DNA from: Nocardia niwae NBRC 108934 = DSM 45340
GTDB taxonomy: Bacteria; Actinomycetota; Actinomycetes; Mycobacteriales; Mycobacteriaceae
NCBI RefSeq assembly: GCF_001613465.1
Contig: NZ_BDCK01000045.1
Span: 23,685-87,684, forward strand
Direction of reading: 5' to 3'
DNA: 64,000 nucleotides
Shown here: piece after piece, positions 33,540 to 42,589 of the stretch
How positions within the stretch are numbered: the first letter of the stretch is position 1
How the letters are laid out: the number at the start of each line of letters is the position of its first letter
Notes under the pieces: generated by a model
The model's input: only the letters and a program-made list of their open reading frames with translations
Database searches by the model: none
What the model was told of the DNA's origin: nothing
Made by a program: the position numbers and the translations under genes

Positions 33540-34460
33540 TCAGGCAGCCAGAGCGCCGCGCAGCAGAACGCCGCGGTTCGCGTCGAGGGTCTTGGTGCCG
33601 AACAGGATGTCGACGGAGATCACGTCGGACTTGAGGTTCATGTCGTAGTCCTGCACGACGCGCAGCGACAGGCCCTTGTAGGACTCCATCGCACCCCAGG
33701 TGTTCGACCGGGGCAGCGCCAGCGGAGCCGACGCCAAAGCGAGCGCGGTCCGGTGGAACGCGAGACCAACCTCAGTGGTCGGCTGACCCGACGCGGGCGA
33801 ACCCGCGGGCTGCACGATGTTCTGGGTCATGTAGGCGTCGAAGCCGAACAGGCCGCGGCCGATCGAGCCCTCACGCAGCGCCGCGGTGCTGCCGCTCTTG
33901 TCGGCGTGCTTGATGATGTCGCTGTTCAACCAGCCCGCACGCGTGGTCGGGCCGACCACCGCGGAACGCTCCGAGGTCGGGACCTTCTGGATGTTCAGCA
34001 GCCGGTCCGCCTCGATCAAAACCTCGGGCTTGTTCCACTCGAAACCGGTACCGGTGCCGGCGACAGCGGTGAAGTCGGCCTTGGCCTGAGCGATGATCGC
34101 GCGGTCGACCTCCTGAGCCAGTGCCTCGCAGGCGGGCATCAGGAACTGTTCGTCGAAGTCCTCCAGCCGCAGGGTCAGATCCTGGGCGGTGATGGCGAAC
34201 GACACGTCGCGGTGCTTGTCCAGAGTGACGGACACGCTGGTCTCAGTGGCGTTCTGGACGGTGATCGACGGCGAAGACGGGTTGAACGTCTGCGCGGTGA
34301 AGGTGGCGGGCTTGCGGATCGCGACGGATGCGCCGATCTTCTGGCCGCCCCACTCCGAGGAAACGTCGGTGTAGACCAGCGGAACCATGCACAGGTTCTC
34401 GTACAGGTTCGCCAGCGCCTTCTTGGCGATGACGCTGGGGGTCAAAAGGGTGTTAGCCAT
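33540..34460 (-). CDS. major capsid protein, P22 coat-like
   Basis: 306 aa from ATG 34460. NTLLTPSVIAKKALANLYEN and the block KIGASVAIRKPATFTAQTFN match P22-like (Gp5) coat proteins, which adopt the HK97 fold with an added domain. The remaining motifs LEDFDEQFLMPACEALAQEV and AHR-less C-terminus (GTKTLDANRGVLLRGALAA) are consistent. Preceded by the scaffold gene as in P22-type heads. Confidence 0.88.
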   Translation of the reverse strand: MANTLLTPSVIAKKALANLYENLCMVPLVYTDVSSEWGGQKIGASVAIRKPATFTAQTFNPSSPSITVQNATETSVSVTLDKHRDVSFAITAQDLTLRLEDFDEQFLMPACEALAQEVDRAIIAQAKADFTAVAGTGTGFEWNKPEVLIEADRLLNIQKVPTSERSAVVGPTTRAGWLNSDIIKHADKSGSTAALREGSIGRGLFGFDAYMTQNIVQPAGSPASGQPTTEVGLAFHRTALALASAPLALPRSNTWGAMESYKGLSLRVVQDYDMNLKSDVISVDILFGTKTLDANRGVLLRGALAA

Positions 34461-34483
34461 TTATGGCTCCTTGAAATTGCGTG

Positions 34484-35239
34484 TCAGTCGGCGAATCCGC
34501 GATGTGCGCGGACGTCACGCCGGAATGAGTCGATGTCCTTTTCGCCCGTGGAGTTCGGGGATGCGTTTCCGCCGGACATATCTCCGCCGCTTCGAGGAGC
34601 CGCCGCCTGGGCTGGCGCCTTTTTCAGCTTCGGGTTGTTTTCGACGGCCGCAGAAACAATCGCTTCCACCTGGGCAGCGAAATCGTCGGCAGTAGTGTCG
34701 AGTTTTTCGATTGCCGCGTTCACGGAGCGGGAATCGAGGAGAGATGCGAGGTCGCCGTCCACCTTGGAGGCGGCGGCGGTGAGAGCGTCTTTGCGCTCGT
34801 AGGCGCGCAAACGTTCGGCGGCAGTGTCGCGTTCCTGCGCGATCTGCCTCTCCCGCTCCTGCGCCTGCGCGAGCAGGTCAGCAGGGTCGGGCGGAGTGTC
34901 GTCCTTAATCAGGCCGAGGGTGCGGGCGATCTGCTCGGTGAGAGCTTTCTGTGCCGCGTCGGCCGCGTCCTTCGCTGCCTGCTCGGCTTTCTCGTTGCCC
35001 TTGACCCGATTCGCGGCAGCCTCACGGCGAGCCTTCTCAAGCTCTTTCTTCAGCCGCGCTACTTCCGGGTCGGGCGCCGAGTCGGTTTTCTCCGGCTCGG
35101 TTTCAGTTGTGTCGGTTTCGGTGCCCTGTACATCGGCACCGATATCCGGGGTGTCGACAGTGTCCACCGGAATATCGGCAGTAGTGTCGGTGGTGCTGTT
35201 TTCGATTGTGATTTCCTGGGGGTTGGCTTCGTCGGCCAT
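34484..35239 (-). CDS. capsid scaffold protein
   Basis: 251 aa from ATG 35239 (AGGAGGCAC upstream); the frame extends to 35320. Highly acidic, Thr-rich N-terminus, then a long charged coiled coil (EVARLKKELEKARREAAANR onward) and a basic C-terminal coat-binding tail (SFRRDVRAHRGFAD). Immediately precedes the coat gene. Guides procapsid assembly and leaves before DNA fills the head. Confidence 0.85.
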   Translation of the reverse strand: MADEANPQEITIENSTTDTTADIPVDTVDTPDIGADVQGTETDTTETEPEKTDSAPDPEVARLKKELEKARREAAANRVKGNEKAEQAAKDAADAAQKALTEQIARTLGLIKDDTPPDPADLLAQAQERERQIAQERDTAAERLRAYERKDALTAAASKVDGDLASLLDSRSVNAAIEKLDTTADDFAAQVEAIVSAAVENNPKLKKAPAQAAAPRSGGDMSGGNASPNSTGEKDIDSFRRDVRAHRGFAD

Positions 35240-35369
35240 GAATGTGCCTCCTGGACACGGTGAAACCCCGTGCGGCAGCCTGGCCGGACGGTGTTGAAAT
35301 GACGAAACCCCGAAAGGCAAGAAAGCCCATTCGAGGTCGAAACCCGCTACAGAGAAGCGGGAAGACTAT

Positions 35370-36335
35370 TCAGAATTGCGCAACGAAACGAATACGTTGA
35401 CGCACACGGTTGCGGCGCGCTACCGCACGCTGACGGCGACGGTCTGCGCGCACCTCATCCGGTACACGCACCGCACGCGGCGGCGCAGGATCGTCCGGCG
35501 TCCAGATACCCAGGGTGTGTCGGCAGCCGGGATGCCACAGGCCACGCGCACGCGCCTCATCAAGCGAACACATCACCGTCACAGTGACGTTTCGGCCCGT
35601 ACTCGCTTCCCTCGCGATCGCGCCCACGGTGGAGCCGCTGATCGAGAGAACCTGACCTTCGAAGACAGCGCAGCGCGGGCAGCTCCCCGCGACATCCGAC
35701 ACGATCACCAGATCGTGACCAGCCGCGGTGAGTTGCGCACAGTAGGCGTCCACCTCCGCGCGTGTGATAGCCGCCCGTACCGCGATCTCCACATAGGAGA
35801 CGAGGTCGTAACGGTAGCCGCGACGGTCCACGAAACCCGTGATCCCGCGGCGAGCGAACGCCTCCAGCGCGCGCTGCACCACCCGCGAGCGGTCTAGGTC
35901 ACCGTCGGCCCGCTCGGCGCGGACCACGTCATCGACCACACGGCGATACGTGTTCTCCATGACCAGCGGCACCAGCCGGTGTGTCGCTTCAATTGTGGTG
36001 ATCGTGTCGTCGATCAACCGGTGCACTGCCTGATCGTCGGTGCGCGGCGCGTACGGAAGATCCGCTCGCGCCGCAGTCAGTCCGTCGTGCCACGCCCCAA
36101 GCAAGGCTTCCGCGACAGCGGGTCGCATCTCACGATCGGCGCCGGTGATGATCCGGTCTACGCCGCGGCGAAACGCCGGTAGCCGCAACAGCAGCCGTTG
36201 CGCCCACACCCACACGTGACCGACACCGGGAGCCAGCGACATCGCCAACCACTCCAACAACGCGCGCTCAACCCGTCGATACAAGCGCACGACCGGACCT
36301 GCTCGCCGGTCACCATACGATGGGGTCAGCGGCAT
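35370..36335 (-). CDS. minor capsid protein (Phage_min_cap2/MuF-like)
   Basis: 321 aa. Helical N-terminal 150 residues, then SDVAGSCPRCAVFEGQVLSI and GLWHPGCRHTLGIW, the two Cys/His signatures of minor capsid protein 2 / SPP1 gp7-like proteins, and a very basic C-terminus. Packaged with DNA and bound to the portal. Overlaps the portal stop by one base. Confidence 0.82.
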   Translation of the reverse strand: MPLTPSYGDRRAGPVVRLYRRVERALLEWLAMSLAPGVGHVWVWAQRLLLRLPAFRRGVDRIITGADREMRPAVAEALLGAWHDGLTAARADLPYAPRTDDQAVHRLIDDTITTIEATHRLVPLVMENTYRRVVDDVVRAERADGDLDRSRVVQRALEAFARRGITGFVDRRGYRYDLVSYVEIAVRAAITRAEVDAYCAQLTAAGHDLVIVSDVAGSCPRCAVFEGQVLSISGSTVGAIAREASTGRNVTVTVMCSLDEARARGLWHPGCRHTLGIWTPDDPAPPRAVRVPDEVRADRRRQRAVARRNRVRQRIRFVAQF

Positions 36336-37951
36336 CAGGCAGCCTCATCCAACGGTTCGGAATCCGGCTCCGCATCGCCCTGGAGGTTGCTGTGGGCTTC
36401 TTCTCCTCCTGGGGGCGCGAAATCGCCGCCGTCGGGATCGGGCACCTGGAGGTCGATTTCCGCTTTGATCAGCTTGACTTCTTCGTCGACTTCGTCCACC
36501 GACCAGTTCGGGTTGCGTTCCCGCACCGACTGTTCAATGGAGATCGCCTGCGCGGCACGAAGGTTCGCGATAGCTTGCGACTGCTGCACCGGGTCCACAT
36601 CGACACGCACCGGGAACTTCATCTCCGGTTCGGCTTTGATGCCGTAGTCGTGGCCGTTGCCGTAGACGATGGCGTCCAGCTCCAGCATCGTGCGCGCCAA
36701 CGGCTGCGCCTCCGACTGCCAGTACAGGATCTTCGTCGCGCGGGTCTGATGCGACAGACCCTTCCGCGCGGACACCTCGGTCGCGGTCATCATCCCCGAC
36801 AGTTGATCGTCACCGAAGTCACCCACCGAGTAGCCGGCGCTGACCACGATCCGGTTCATCAGATCCTGGCAGGTCGCGGCATGCTCCTGATGGCGGATCT
36901 GGAACTGTTGGGCTTGCACCAACTGGTTCGGGCCGTCCTCGGGAAGCATGAGCTGACCAGGGACCGGTGTGAAGATGGCTTGTTCAGGGTCGAACGATGC
37001 ACCCAAGCCGGGACCGTTGTCCTCCAACGCCTCCTGCGACACGAACAGTCGAGCTTTCGCAAGATCAAGGTCCCGCATCCACGAGCTGTAGGCAGCATCA
37101 AGAGCGTCGAACAGCTGCTCGATGCCTTCGAAATCGCTGCGACCCAACGGCGACAGGTTCGGGACGTTGCGCCACCTGCGGGCAGGTCGAATGTTCGGCA
37201 CGTACGCGGCGGTCAAACCCTTCACGCGGGTTTCGATCACCGGTTGCGTCGCAGCCCACGCGGTTGCATCCAGCTCGTCGAGCTTCATCGGTCGCCCGAT
37301 GTGGTCGCCGTCACCGAGGTAGAGGGCGTGTTCGATCGTGCCGGGTTCGTGCCGTTCCAGGTGCCGCCAGGTGCCGCGCTTGTCCTTCGCGACGACCCGC
37401 CAGAACGTGACCGCAGCGAGCTTGCCGTACCGCCACTCCGGGATAGCCGCATCAGGGCCGACCGCCGACAGCATCACCTTGTCAGTGACCGCCGTGTCCC
37501 ACCAGAGCCGAAGGAACACACCACCAAGCGCGCTTTGAATTTCCGCGGCTTCCAGGAACGTGGCAACCACGTCGGCGCCGTCGAGCAACTGGCTCAGCCG
37601 CTCCTTAGCGCCGTCGAGGTCGGTGGCGTCGCCGCCGTTGAACACCCACGTCGGCGGTTGCCCGAACAGCAGGTTCGCCGACGTACGCGCGACATCCGCC
37701 GGTGCGGGCACATGCAGACGTTTCATCGCCTGCTTCTGCGGCCGGCCCCAGAAGAACCGGGCGACAGCACCGACCACCCCACCGCGGAACTGGGAGGGGC
37801 GATTGGACGGCATCCCGTCGAGGTACTGGGAGTAGAAGGATTCGAGGACACTCGAATCGCCTTCGAGCCAGGCGCTGTGCAAGTCGTAGGCGGCTTGGGC
37901 GTCGTCCCACGGCTCCGGCGGCCACGCGCCTTTGAATTCAGGCATCGCCAC
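36335..37951 (-). CDS. portal protein
   Basis: 538 aa from GTG 37951 (GGAGG six bases upstream). SPP1 gp6-like portal features: SNRPSQFRGGVVGAVARFFW, ARTSANLLFGQPPTWV, a wing, then long stem/crown helices (QAIANLRAAQAISIEQSVRE) and an acidic C-terminus. Twelve copies form the DNA channel at the head vertex. Confidence 0.88.
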   Translation of the reverse strand: MAMPEFKGAWPPEPWDDAQAAYDLHSAWLEGDSSVLESFYSQYLDGMPSNRPSQFRGGVVGAVARFFWGRPQKQAMKRLHVPAPADVARTSANLLFGQPPTWVFNGGDATDLDGAKERLSQLLDGADVVATFLEAAEIQSALGGVFLRLWWDTAVTDKVMLSAVGPDAAIPEWRYGKLAAVTFWRVVAKDKRGTWRHLERHEPGTIEHALYLGDGDHIGRPMKLDELDATAWAATQPVIETRVKGLTAAYVPNIRPARRWRNVPNLSPLGRSDFEGIEQLFDALDAAYSSWMRDLDLAKARLFVSQEALEDNGPGLGASFDPEQAIFTPVPGQLMLPEDGPNQLVQAQQFQIRHQEHAATCQDLMNRIVVSAGYSVGDFGDDQLSGMMTATEVSARKGLSHQTRATKILYWQSEAQPLARTMLELDAIVYGNGHDYGIKAEPEMKFPVRVDVDPVQQSQAIANLRAAQAISIEQSVRERNPNWSVDEVDEEVKLIKAEIDLQVPDPDGGDFAPPGGEEAHSNLQGDAEPDSEPLDEAA

Positions 37952-38023
37952 GGGGCGCCTCCAGCAGGGTTCGAACGCGCGCCGATACAGACGCTGTGAA
38001 GTTGGGTGGATGCCTCTAGTCGG

Positions 38024-39157
38024 TTAGACGAGGCTCAGGTTTTCCAATGCCCGCCCGCGCGTGGTGTAGATCAGCGCGCCGGGGCGGGCTTCGGCACCGG
38101 TCTTGTCCCGGTACCAGGCGCTGCCGCCGTCAAGAGCGGGGGAACAGATGATCGTGCGGGCCGCGGACTGCTGGATCGCCATCTCATGCCAGTGCCCGTG
38201 GAGTAGGAAGTCCGCGCCGGCGGGATTGCCGTGATGGAACGCTTGGGACGCCCACCAGTCGGCGGCTTTGCCTTTGCGGAACTGGTGGCCGTGCAGGAGG
38301 GTGAACACGCTGTCGGCGACGCCGACGGTCATGTATCCCTGGTCCTTCGGCGGCACTTGTACGCGCACATGCCCGTAAGCGTCGGGGTTCTCGGTGAGGG
38401 CATCGGAGACGGCGATTGCGCCTTCGGTGGCCCAGTTGTCGTCTGCGCGGGTCTGGACCGGAATGCGTGTCGCGTCGTCGTGGTTGCCGCCGATGACGGA
38501 CACGGCGATCTCGTCCGCGAGGGGCGCGAACGCTTTCACTGTTTCCAGCAGGGTCCGCCGCCACAGTCGCACTTGTTCGGTCACGGTGAGAGATTGCCGC
38601 CAGGCGAGTTTGCCGCCTTGGCTGACACCCCCGTTTTCGATGCAGTCCCCGACGAACGCCAAGTGCACGGCGCCGATGGAATCGCGTCGCTGCCGCTGCT
38701 TCAGTTCAGTTACGGCGCGGTCGACACTGGTGAAGTAGCGGTCTATGGTGCCTTGCACACCGTCGCCGTCGATCTTCCCGAACTGGAGGTCGCCCGCCTG
38801 GTATACGAAGCATCCGGTGCCGGTGATGCTGGTTGGCTGGTGCGGTTCCCGGTCGCGAATGGAGGCGATCAGTTCGCCGATGTCCAGCCCGATAGTCTTC
38901 GGCGCGATGTGGAACCGATACGCGGCCAACCATTCGCCGTTGAACGACTGCCACCGCGAGACCCGTGGGTGTCCGACGATCTGCACTTCGTCGGGGTTGT
39001 ACCCGAACTGTTCCAGCAGCTCGACATGCGAGGTGGGCGGCTCAGCGAGCGCGCCAGTTTGGATGTAGCCGCCGCTTGTGCCGTCGAATTCGGTGCGCGG
39101 CTTGTACTCGGTTTCGGTGGCAGTCGGTTGCTTCAGCAGGTCGTCGGCGAAGCTCAC
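38024..39157 (-). CDS. calcineurin-like metallophosphoesterase
   Basis: 377 aa from GTG 39157, overlapping the stop before it. Metal motifs in order: GDLQFGK (about 140), FVGDCIENGG, VIGGNHDD, LLHGHQF and LLHGHWHE: the D-x-H / GD / GNH(D) / H / GHxH series of the family (first motif altered to D-x-Q). Located between TerL and portal. It may trim DNA during packaging or degrade host nucleic acid; substrate unknown. Confidence 0.8.
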   Translation of the reverse strand: MSFADDLLKQPTATETEYKPRTEFDGTSGGYIQTGALAEPPTSHVELLEQFGYNPDEVQIVGHPRVSRWQSFNGEWLAAYRFHIAPKTIGLDIGELIASIRDREPHQPTSITGTGCFVYQAGDLQFGKIDGDGVQGTIDRYFTSVDRAVTELKQRQRRDSIGAVHLAFVGDCIENGGVSQGGKLAWRQSLTVTEQVRLWRRTLLETVKAFAPLADEIAVSVIGGNHDDATRIPVQTRADDNWATEGAIAVSDALTENPDAYGHVRVQVPPKDQGYMTVGVADSVFTLLHGHQFRKGKAADWWASQAFHHGNPAGADFLLHGHWHEMAIQQSAARTIICSPALDGGSAWYRDKTGAEARPGALIYTTRGRALENLSLV

Positions 39158-39405
39158 GCGGCGATCCCGGTTTTCGTGTAGCAGCCGCAGCGTTGACGGC
39201 AGTGGCGTCGGAATTGGGTTTCGCCGATGGGGCATCCGTTGACGACCGCGATCTGATGCAGTTTCGCGACCGGACCACCTTGCCGTAGGTAGCTGTCGAA
39301 CGCTGTTCTGTCGCGTTCATCGAGGTTCGAAACCCATATCCCTGTGCCACACGGTCGGGAGTCGTCTTCCTCCACGACTTTCTGTACGTCGTCCGCGAGA
39401 GACAT
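39154..39405 (-). CDS. small Cys-rich/HTH-like protein
   Basis: 83 aa from ATG 39405 (GGAGGCGCAAGGA upstream). N-terminal acidic helix, TGIWVSNLDERDRTAFDSYL, then GETQFRRHCRQRCGCY, a Cys/Arg cluster that may bind zinc or DNA. A conserved box lies 38-55 bases upstream (39443-39460). It could serve as an HTH/packaging accessory. Confidence 0.6.
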   Translation of the reverse strand: MSLADDVQKVVEEDDSRPCGTGIWVSNLDERDRTAFDSYLRQGGPVAKLHQIAVVNGCPIGETQFRRHCRQRCGCYTKTGIAA

Positions 39406-39442
39406 TCCTTGCGCCTCCTAGATCAACTCGCTAACACGAGCC

Positions 39443-39460
39443 TATCGGCGCTGTATAGTC
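39443..39460 (-). promoter_or_regulatory. conserved 18-bp box upstream of 39405 gene
   Basis: Minus-strand GACTATACAGCGCCGATA, identical to the copy at 56751-56768 and similar to those at 46996 and 58666. It lies in the 62-base gap after the terminase stop, about 40-55 bases before a start codon. Promoter, stoperator or processing site is inferred. Confidence 0.55.
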
Positions 39461-39467
39461 GCGATTT

Positions 39468-40772
39468 TCATGCTGCGACAGCGCCCGGCATGTTGGTGAG
39501 TTTCACTTGCCTCCGCCATTTCCGTTCAGTGGTGACGGTGGCGTAGCGGAGCGCGTCGATGCCATGATCATTCAGTTTGATCGGCTGGTCTTTGCCCTCG
39601 TCGGTTGCTTTCGTATCCCACACATAGCCGGGGATCTCTTTCAACAATTCTGGGCAGCGATCCGAGAATTTCAGTTTCCCCGCTGATACCAGCGCTGTCA
39701 TGGTGCGGATGCCGTAGAGCACGTCTTTCGCCGCAGGGTAGGTTGTCAACCCGTCCTGCTTCAACTGGACACGGAAATCGGCGGCGGCTTGGTCCACGAT
39801 CACCGGGCACGTCAACCGCGGCAGGTTGCCGGGGTCGTCGCCCGGATGATGCGGAGTGGCGAGCCAATCCCGCAGCCCCTGCGACAGTTGCACGTTGGTC
39901 CAGCGGGCAGCCGACGACGGGGAGACGTGCCGCCATTCGTCGACCGCGTACAGCACGTTGTCGACTCCGAGACCCACCATGACCCCGTGTGTGGGGTTGG
40001 TGGTTCCGTGGTCGACCCCGACACCGACATACCATTGCATGCCCGGCAGTTCCGACCATGGCACGAGGTGCTGTTCGGGGTCGTACATGTCGAAGATCGC
40101 GCCGTCCGCGGCGACCCAGCGGCCGAGGATGTTCCGCAGGTAGAACAGGCCCTGGAACTCGGCTTTGATCGCGGCGACGTATTCGGGCGACAGGCTCGGG
40201 TTGTCGTCGAGGGTGAAGTGCCAGGCCTGGAGGTTCATGTCCGGGTCGCCCTGGCGGTCGATGAAGCCGACCTTCAGGTAATGGTTCGGGTTGTCCGGGT
40301 TGGTTGTCGCCAAGCAGCGGGCTCCGGGCACGGACAGGCGCGCGAGGAGCTGTGTCCAGAACGATTCCGGTAGCAGCGTCGCTTCGTCGACGAGGGCGAG
40401 GCAGGCGGTGAGTCCACGCAGCTTGCCTTCAGCACGCACATCGGAGGCGCCGATCAAGTGGACGGTGCGGCCGAGGATGACCGCAATGTTGGAGCCGCGG
40501 GTGTGGTGCACTTCGTGCGCCCACGGACCGAACACGGCCTCGTCCTGCATCGGCTCGATGATGTTACGTTCGATGGTTTGCAGGGTGCGACCGCAGATCA
40601 GGATCAGCCCGGAATCAGGGGCGGTGCTGACGGCGTCATAGAAGGCGAGGATGCTCGCGATCGTTTTGCCGGAGCGGACGGCGCCGGACCAGATGGATAC
40701 TCGGTAGCGGCGGGATTCGACGATGCTGACGATCTGTTTGCGTGACAGCGGCAGTTCGTCGAGAACACTCAC
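39468..40772 (-). CDS. terL: terminase large subunit
   Basis: 434 aa from GTG 40772 (GTGA overlap with TerS). ATPase: Walker A GAVRSGKT (about 30), Walker B LALVDEATLL (about 131), coupling motif ATTNPDNP. Nuclease: VGVDHGTTNP, VIVDQAAADF and DHGIDALRY as the three acidic positions. Most like the PBSX/SPP1-type family. Drives ATP-dependent packaging. Confidence 0.92.
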   Translation of the reverse strand: MSVLDELPLSRKQIVSIVESRRYRVSIWSGAVRSGKTIASILAFYDAVSTAPDSGLILICGRTLQTIERNIIEPMQDEAVFGPWAHEVHHTRGSNIAVILGRTVHLIGASDVRAEGKLRGLTACLALVDEATLLPESFWTQLLARLSVPGARCLATTNPDNPNHYLKVGFIDRQGDPDMNLQAWHFTLDDNPSLSPEYVAAIKAEFQGLFYLRNILGRWVAADGAIFDMYDPEQHLVPWSELPGMQWYVGVGVDHGTTNPTHGVMVGLGVDNVLYAVDEWRHVSPSSAARWTNVQLSQGLRDWLATPHHPGDDPGNLPRLTCPVIVDQAAADFRVQLKQDGLTTYPAAKDVLYGIRTMTALVSAGKLKFSDRCPELLKEIPGYVWDTKATDEGKDQPIKLNDHGIDALRYATVTTERKWRRQVKLTNMPGAVAA

Positions 40773-41287
40773 GCCGTGTCGTCCTCTTCGTTGCTGTCGT
40801 CTGACTCGGGGTTGTCAGCGAGTTGGTCTGCTGCGACGAGTTCTTCAAGCTTGCCGAAGAAGTTGCCGATCATCGACAGCGTTTCAGCACCAACGCCGCC
40901 CTTAGCATCAGCGATGGCTTTCAACTCGGCGGCCTTATAGGTGCCGGTCAGCTTCGCGCGCTGCTCCATGATCGCGAGTGCCCGGTCGATCATCCATGTT
41001 TGAGCTTTGCGTTCCTCGGCGTTCTTCGGGTTGACGATCTTCTTCCAGATCGCGGCCCACATGGCGTCGAGGCGGGACAGTTCGAGTTCCAGGTACTCTT
41101 GCGCGTTTTCGCGCGTGATGTCGGCGATGGCCTCTTTGATCCACATGGAGACGGTGGATTTGTGGACACCCATCTCTTCGGTGATTTGGGCTTGCGATTT
41201 GCCTGCGAGCCGCATCTCCAACGCGAGGTTGCGTTTGCGCTGGGTTTCGACGAGGGTTTCGACAGGGGTGGTGCGTTTGCGTGCCAT
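40769..41287 (-). CDS. terS: terminase small subunit
   Basis: 172 aa from ATG 41287 (TGGAGG upstream); the longer frame to 41392 is unlikely. N-terminal HTH (GKSQAQITEEMGVHKSTVSM) for packaging-site recognition, central oligomerisation helices and an acidic tail. First gene of the virion module, about 85 bases downstream of a GTAGCG-type site. Confidence 0.85.
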   Translation of the reverse strand: MARKRTTPVETLVETQRKRNLALEMRLAGKSQAQITEEMGVHKSTVSMWIKEAIADITRENAQEYLELELSRLDAMWAAIWKKIVNPKNAEERKAQTWMIDRALAIMEQRAKLTGTYKAAELKAIADAKGGVGAETLSMIGNFFGKLEELVAADQLADNPESDDSNEEDDTA

Positions 41288-41371
41288 AGTGGCGGACCTC
41301 CAGGAACCGCGTCGGCGCCTGGCCGGTCGCGTCCGAGTGGAAGAGACGGCTGCCGCCTGGGCTAGCCGGAG

Positions 41372-41427
41372 AATGTAGCGTCTAGTGGACACTGTCGCGT
41401 CGTGTACACGCCATGTATGATCGCGTC
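41372..41427. promoter_or_regulatory. late-operon / divergent promoter region with GTAGCG-type site
   Basis: Minus strand reads GACGCTACATTCTC (a TACATT -10-like hexamer at the end of the motif) upstream of terS. On the plus strand TATGAT (41415-41420) stands six bases before ATG 41428, fitting a leaderless rightward transcript. GACGCGACAG is shared with the sequence at 53921-53936. Confidence 0.45.
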
Positions 41428-41679
41428 ATGTACCTGGACACCGCGGAGTTGTTGCGCAGCGTCGCCGAGCAGCATCAAATGCATGTGACGATGGCGGGCG
41501 AGATGGACAAGCAGCGTGACGCGCTGATTTTGCAGTTGCGCAGCGAGATCAACCCGGCCACTCGGAAGCGGTGGACGTGGGAGCAGATCGCGGAGATGGC
41601 GGAGTTGTCGCGGATGGGTGCGTTCAACGCGTCGAAGCGGGCCGCCGCACGGCAGATAGAGCACCGAAAGTCTGCGTGA
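41428..41679 (+). CDS. small rightward HTH-like protein
   Basis: 83 aa from ATG 41428; ATG 41413 is the longer alternative. Helical: YLDTAELLRSVAEQHQMHVT then RKRWTWEQIAEMAELSRMGA, which resembles an HTH, and AFNASKRAAARQIEHR. Divergent from the late operon, so a late-gene regulator is plausible. Its last 56 bases overlap the leftward 41624 gene tail-to-tail. Confidence 0.55.
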   Translation: MYLDTAELLRSVAEQHQMHVTMAGEMDKQRDALILQLRSEINPATRKRWTWEQIAEMAELSRMGAFNASKRAAARQIEHRKSA

Positions 41680-41872
41680 ACGGATCCAGCCTGCGCGGGA
41701 TGATCCGCAGTAGGTGCGCAGCGGTGATGATGATCGCGGCACGCACAACGATTGGGTGGCGTGCGGTGGTGCGGTCGCATCCGTCGCTCAAGAGTTCATC
41801 CACCGGGGCCGTGCACTCCCACGCGACGATCGCAGCCAGGGTTGCGCACCACGCGGCTTCAGCGGCGCGCAT
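41624..41872 (-). CDS. DUF7427-like small membrane protein
   Basis: 82 aa from ATG 41872, overlapping the previous stop (TGATG). AAEAAWCATLAAIVAWECTA, then RHPIVVRAAIIITAAHLLRI and PRRLDPFTQTF match a small membrane protein common in actinophages (HPxxxRxxxxxxAxHLxxxxPxxxDP). One or two TM segments; function unknown. Confidence 0.72.
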   Translation of the reverse strand: MRAAEAAWCATLAAIVAWECTAPVDELLSDGCDRTTARHPIVVRAAIIITAAHLLRIIPRRLDPFTQTFGALSAVRRPASTR

Positions 41873-42039
41873 CAGTCCTCGCCCTCGTCCTCCAACTCGG
41901 GGACCAACACAATCGGCTGCATCGGATGCTGCGACATCGCCGAGAAAACGGCCATGATCACATCCGTTGGCGACACCTGCACCGCTTCGGGTGTTTGGAT
42001 GTCGAGTTCGAATCCCCACAGCTTCAGCCGGAACTTCAT
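41872..42039 (-). CDS. small phage protein, 55 aa
   Basis: From ATG 42039 with AGGAGAAACC upstream. FRLKLWGFELDIQTPEAVQV, VFSAMSQHPMQPIVLV and an acidic tail. Overlaps neighbours by 1 and 4 bases. No domain recognised. Confidence 0.6.
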   Translation of the reverse strand: MKFRLKLWGFELDIQTPEAVQVSPTDVIMAVFSAMSQHPMQPIVLVPELEDEGED

Positions 42040-42248
42040 TGTGGTTTCTCCTGCTGTTCGCGGCCGTCGAGGCTGTGGTGGATGATGACCCATCCGGTGC
42101 TGCCGTCGCTGCGGGGCACTGGTTCGGTTGTGGGGCCGCACACGCAGTCATCGCTGGGGATGTCGTGGTCGATGAGGTCGTTCAAGGGGTGTACGTGGAC
42201 CTCGTTAGTTCCCCGGATCCGTTGAGCCACCCACAGTTTGCGGTTCAT
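42036..42248 (-). CDS. conserved small phage protein, 70 aa
   Basis: From ATG 42248 (AAGGGGCCGCCG upstream), overlapping the NrdH end by 44 bases. NRKLWVAQRIRGTNEVHVHP, DCVCGPTTEPV and GWVIIHHSLDGRE form a compact alpha/beta pattern with a CVC pair. Seen in several actinophage genomes by layout; function unknown. Confidence 0.6.
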   Translation of the reverse strand: MNRKLWVAQRIRGTNEVHVHPLNDLIDHDIPSDDCVCGPTTEPVPRSDGSTGWVIIHHSLDGREQQEKPQ

Positions 42249-42495
42249 CGGCGGCCCCTTGCTGCTGCTCTGCCGCCCATTGCAACCAGTCTGGGGAGAA
42301 CCCGGAGCGGTGGTGTTCACCGACGACGATGACGGGTGCCTGCTTGTAGCCGAGGCCAAGGATGTAGTCGAACGCTTCGGAGTCTTCGGTGATGTCGACC
42401 TTCGTGTATGTTGCGCCGAGCTGTTCAAGTTTTTTGAACGTGGCGTCGCATTGAACACAGCCGGGCTTGGTGTAGACGGTGATGTCACTCGGCAT
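42205..42495 (-). CDS. nrdH: NrdH/glutaredoxin-like protein
   Basis: 96 aa. ITVYTKPGCVQCDATFKKLE carries the CxxC redox site (13-16), VDITEDSEAFDYILGLGY and the cis-Pro APVIVVG segment. NrdH redoxins supply electrons to class Ib ribonucleotide reductase. Phages carry them to raise dNTP supply. Confidence 0.92.
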   Translation of the reverse strand: MPSDITVYTKPGCVQCDATFKKLEQLGATYTKVDITEDSEAFDYILGLGYKQAPVIVVGEHHRSGFSPDWLQWAAEQQQGAADEPQTVGGSTDPGN

Positions 42496-42589
42496 CGTCG
42501 ACGCCCAACTCCTTGTTCAGCTCGACGAAGGCACGCGCGGTCGGCGACAAGTTGCCCAACGCTGTCTCGAAATCGTCAGCCATCATCAT
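42485..42589 (-). CDS. small acidic protein, 34 aa
   Basis: ATG-ATG-ATG start at 42589, overlapping the hydrolase stop, then DDFETALGNLSPTARAFVEL and an acidic end; the stop overlaps the NrdH start region. Coding supported mainly by the packed overlaps on both sides. Confidence 0.5.
   Translation of the reverse strand: MMMADDFETALGNLSPTARAFVELNKELGVDDAE

Noticed and set aside
33054..34802. 582-codon rightward open frame
   Set aside because: Runs across coat, scaffold and adaptor genes on the other strand; Arg/Leu-rich shadow.
36320..37999. 559-codon rightward open frame
   Set aside because: Shadow of the portal gene in a GC-rich region.
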